Source: Pseudomonadota bacterium (GTDB lineage Bacteria > Pseudomonadota > Gammaproteobacteria > Burkholderiales > Burkholderiaceae_B). From it: a stretch of DNA of 6,058 nt. The stretch covers positions 1 through 6,058 of the forward strand of contig JAEWJD010000427.1 of assembly GCA_023386765.1 (NCBI GenBank). Direction: 5' to 3'. The position numbers were made by a program, and so were the translations under genes. Positions within the stretch are counted from its first letter, which is position 1. The number at the start of each line of letters is the position of its first letter. Shown here piece by piece: positions 5,711 through 6,058 of the stretch. The notes beneath the pieces were generated by a model that saw nothing but the letters and a program-made list of their open reading frames with translations, searched no databases and was not told the DNA's origin.

Positions 5711-6058
5711 CTAGCGGAACGCAAAGACCGCATTGGCCTTGACGTGAACGCTGTCTCCCACCTGCAGCAGGCAACTTGCATGCGCCAGCCTGCGGCCTTG
5801 CTTCTCGACCAGGACCCGCGCCTGCAGCCAATCCCCTTCCTGAACCGCGCGCAGATACTCGATCGACATTTGCACCGTCACGGATGGGCGGCCACTGAGC
5901 TGCGTCAAGGCATGACCCAGCGCGCAATCCGCCAAGGACGCCAACATGCCCCCGTGGGCGATGGCATGCATATTGGTGTGTGCTTCGGTAACGCGCAATG
6001 CGATCACCGGGCCGCTGACATAGAGCGGCCCCATCGCGGCCAGCCCCTGCATGAAGGT
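5711..6058 (-). CDS. PaaI-type hotdog-fold thioesterase (N-terminus cut by window end)
   Basis: The protein ends at a TAG at 5711 and shows the PaaI/ACOT13-like hotdog signature. Numbered from the Met at 6052, Asn27 and the HGG of IAHGGMLASLADCALG (31-46) match the catalytic region, with Asp42 in the place of the catalytic aspartate of E. coli PaaI (HGGxxxSLAD). The following strands SVTVQMSIEYLRAVQEGDWLQARV and VEKQGRRLAHASCLLQ complete the fold. It would hydrolyse an acyl- or aryl-CoA thioester in the cytosol, releasing CoA; specificity is unknown. The ATG at 6052 would give 113 residues, short for the family (about 130-150). The frame remains open to the window edge (codons for Thr-Phe before it), so the true start probably lies outside. 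It converges on the receptor gene and may be unrelated to it, although it could recycle CoA from the same kind of acyl-CoA intermediates. Confidence 0.85.
   Translation of the reverse strand, partial: TFMQGLAAMGPLYVSGPVIALRVTEAHTNMHAIAHGGMLASLADCALGHALTQLSGRPSVTVQMSIEYLRAVQEGDWLQARVLVEKQGRRLAHASCLLQVGDSVHVKANAVFAFR

Noticed and set aside
5100..5927. Minus-strand open frame of 275 codons opposite the receptor gene
   Set aside because: It spans the receptor gene, the terminator hairpin and part of the thioesterase in the wrong frame, with Gly/Arg/His-rich low-complexity composition and no family features.
63..6058. Mobile elements, tRNA/rRNA genes, CRISPR arrays or attachment sites
   Set aside because: Read through for terminal inverted repeats, transposase motifs, cloverleaf-like sequences and regularly spaced repeats; none was seen.

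Overview
This GC-rich window comes from a bacterium with long overlapping open frames and few AT-rich stretches. It most resembles a beta-proteobacterium of the Alcaligenaceae (Bordetella/Achromobacter type). The main argument is a lone Bug-family (TctC-like) periplasmic receptor next to a CaiB-type CoA-transferase and an enoyl-CoA hydratase, a combination very common in those genomes. The taxonomic call is inference from gene content; no rRNA or other marker gene is present.

Layout, left to right: (1) 1-62, a GC-rich, homopolymer-laden intergenic end with a T6 run; (2) 63-1310, minus strand, a CPA1-type Na+/H+ antiporter; (3) 1311-1525, a divergent intergenic region; (4) 1526-2446, plus strand, a LysR-type transcriptional regulator; (5) 2452-3237, minus strand, an enoyl-CoA hydratase/isomerase whose stop lies 5 bases from the regulator's stop; (6) 3281-4456, minus strand, a class III (CaiB/BaiF) CoA-transferase, upstream of the hydratase in the same transcript; (7) 4457-4700, a divergent regulatory region rich in CGAA/TTCG dyads; (8) 4701-5675, plus strand, a Bug-type secreted solute receptor; (9) a convergent terminator hairpin; (10) 5711 to the right edge, minus strand, a PaaI-type hotdog thioesterase, probably cut at its N-terminus by the window end.

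The likely functional unit is 1526-5675. The receptor would capture a small carboxylate in the periplasm, the CoA-transferase would load it onto CoA, and the hydratase would add water across the double bond of the enoyl-CoA (or act as a related crotonase). The LysR protein is the obvious candidate regulator, and the region between the transferase and receptor genes holds several short dyads, one a perfect T-N11-A LysR-type box just upstream of a plausible promoter. The substrate cannot be read from sequence. The antiporter and the thioesterase look like flanking housekeeping or accessory genes. I see no mobile element, CRISPR array, tRNA or rRNA, and no clear evidence of a wholly new system; the regulatory region and the unassigned substrate are the most interesting items.
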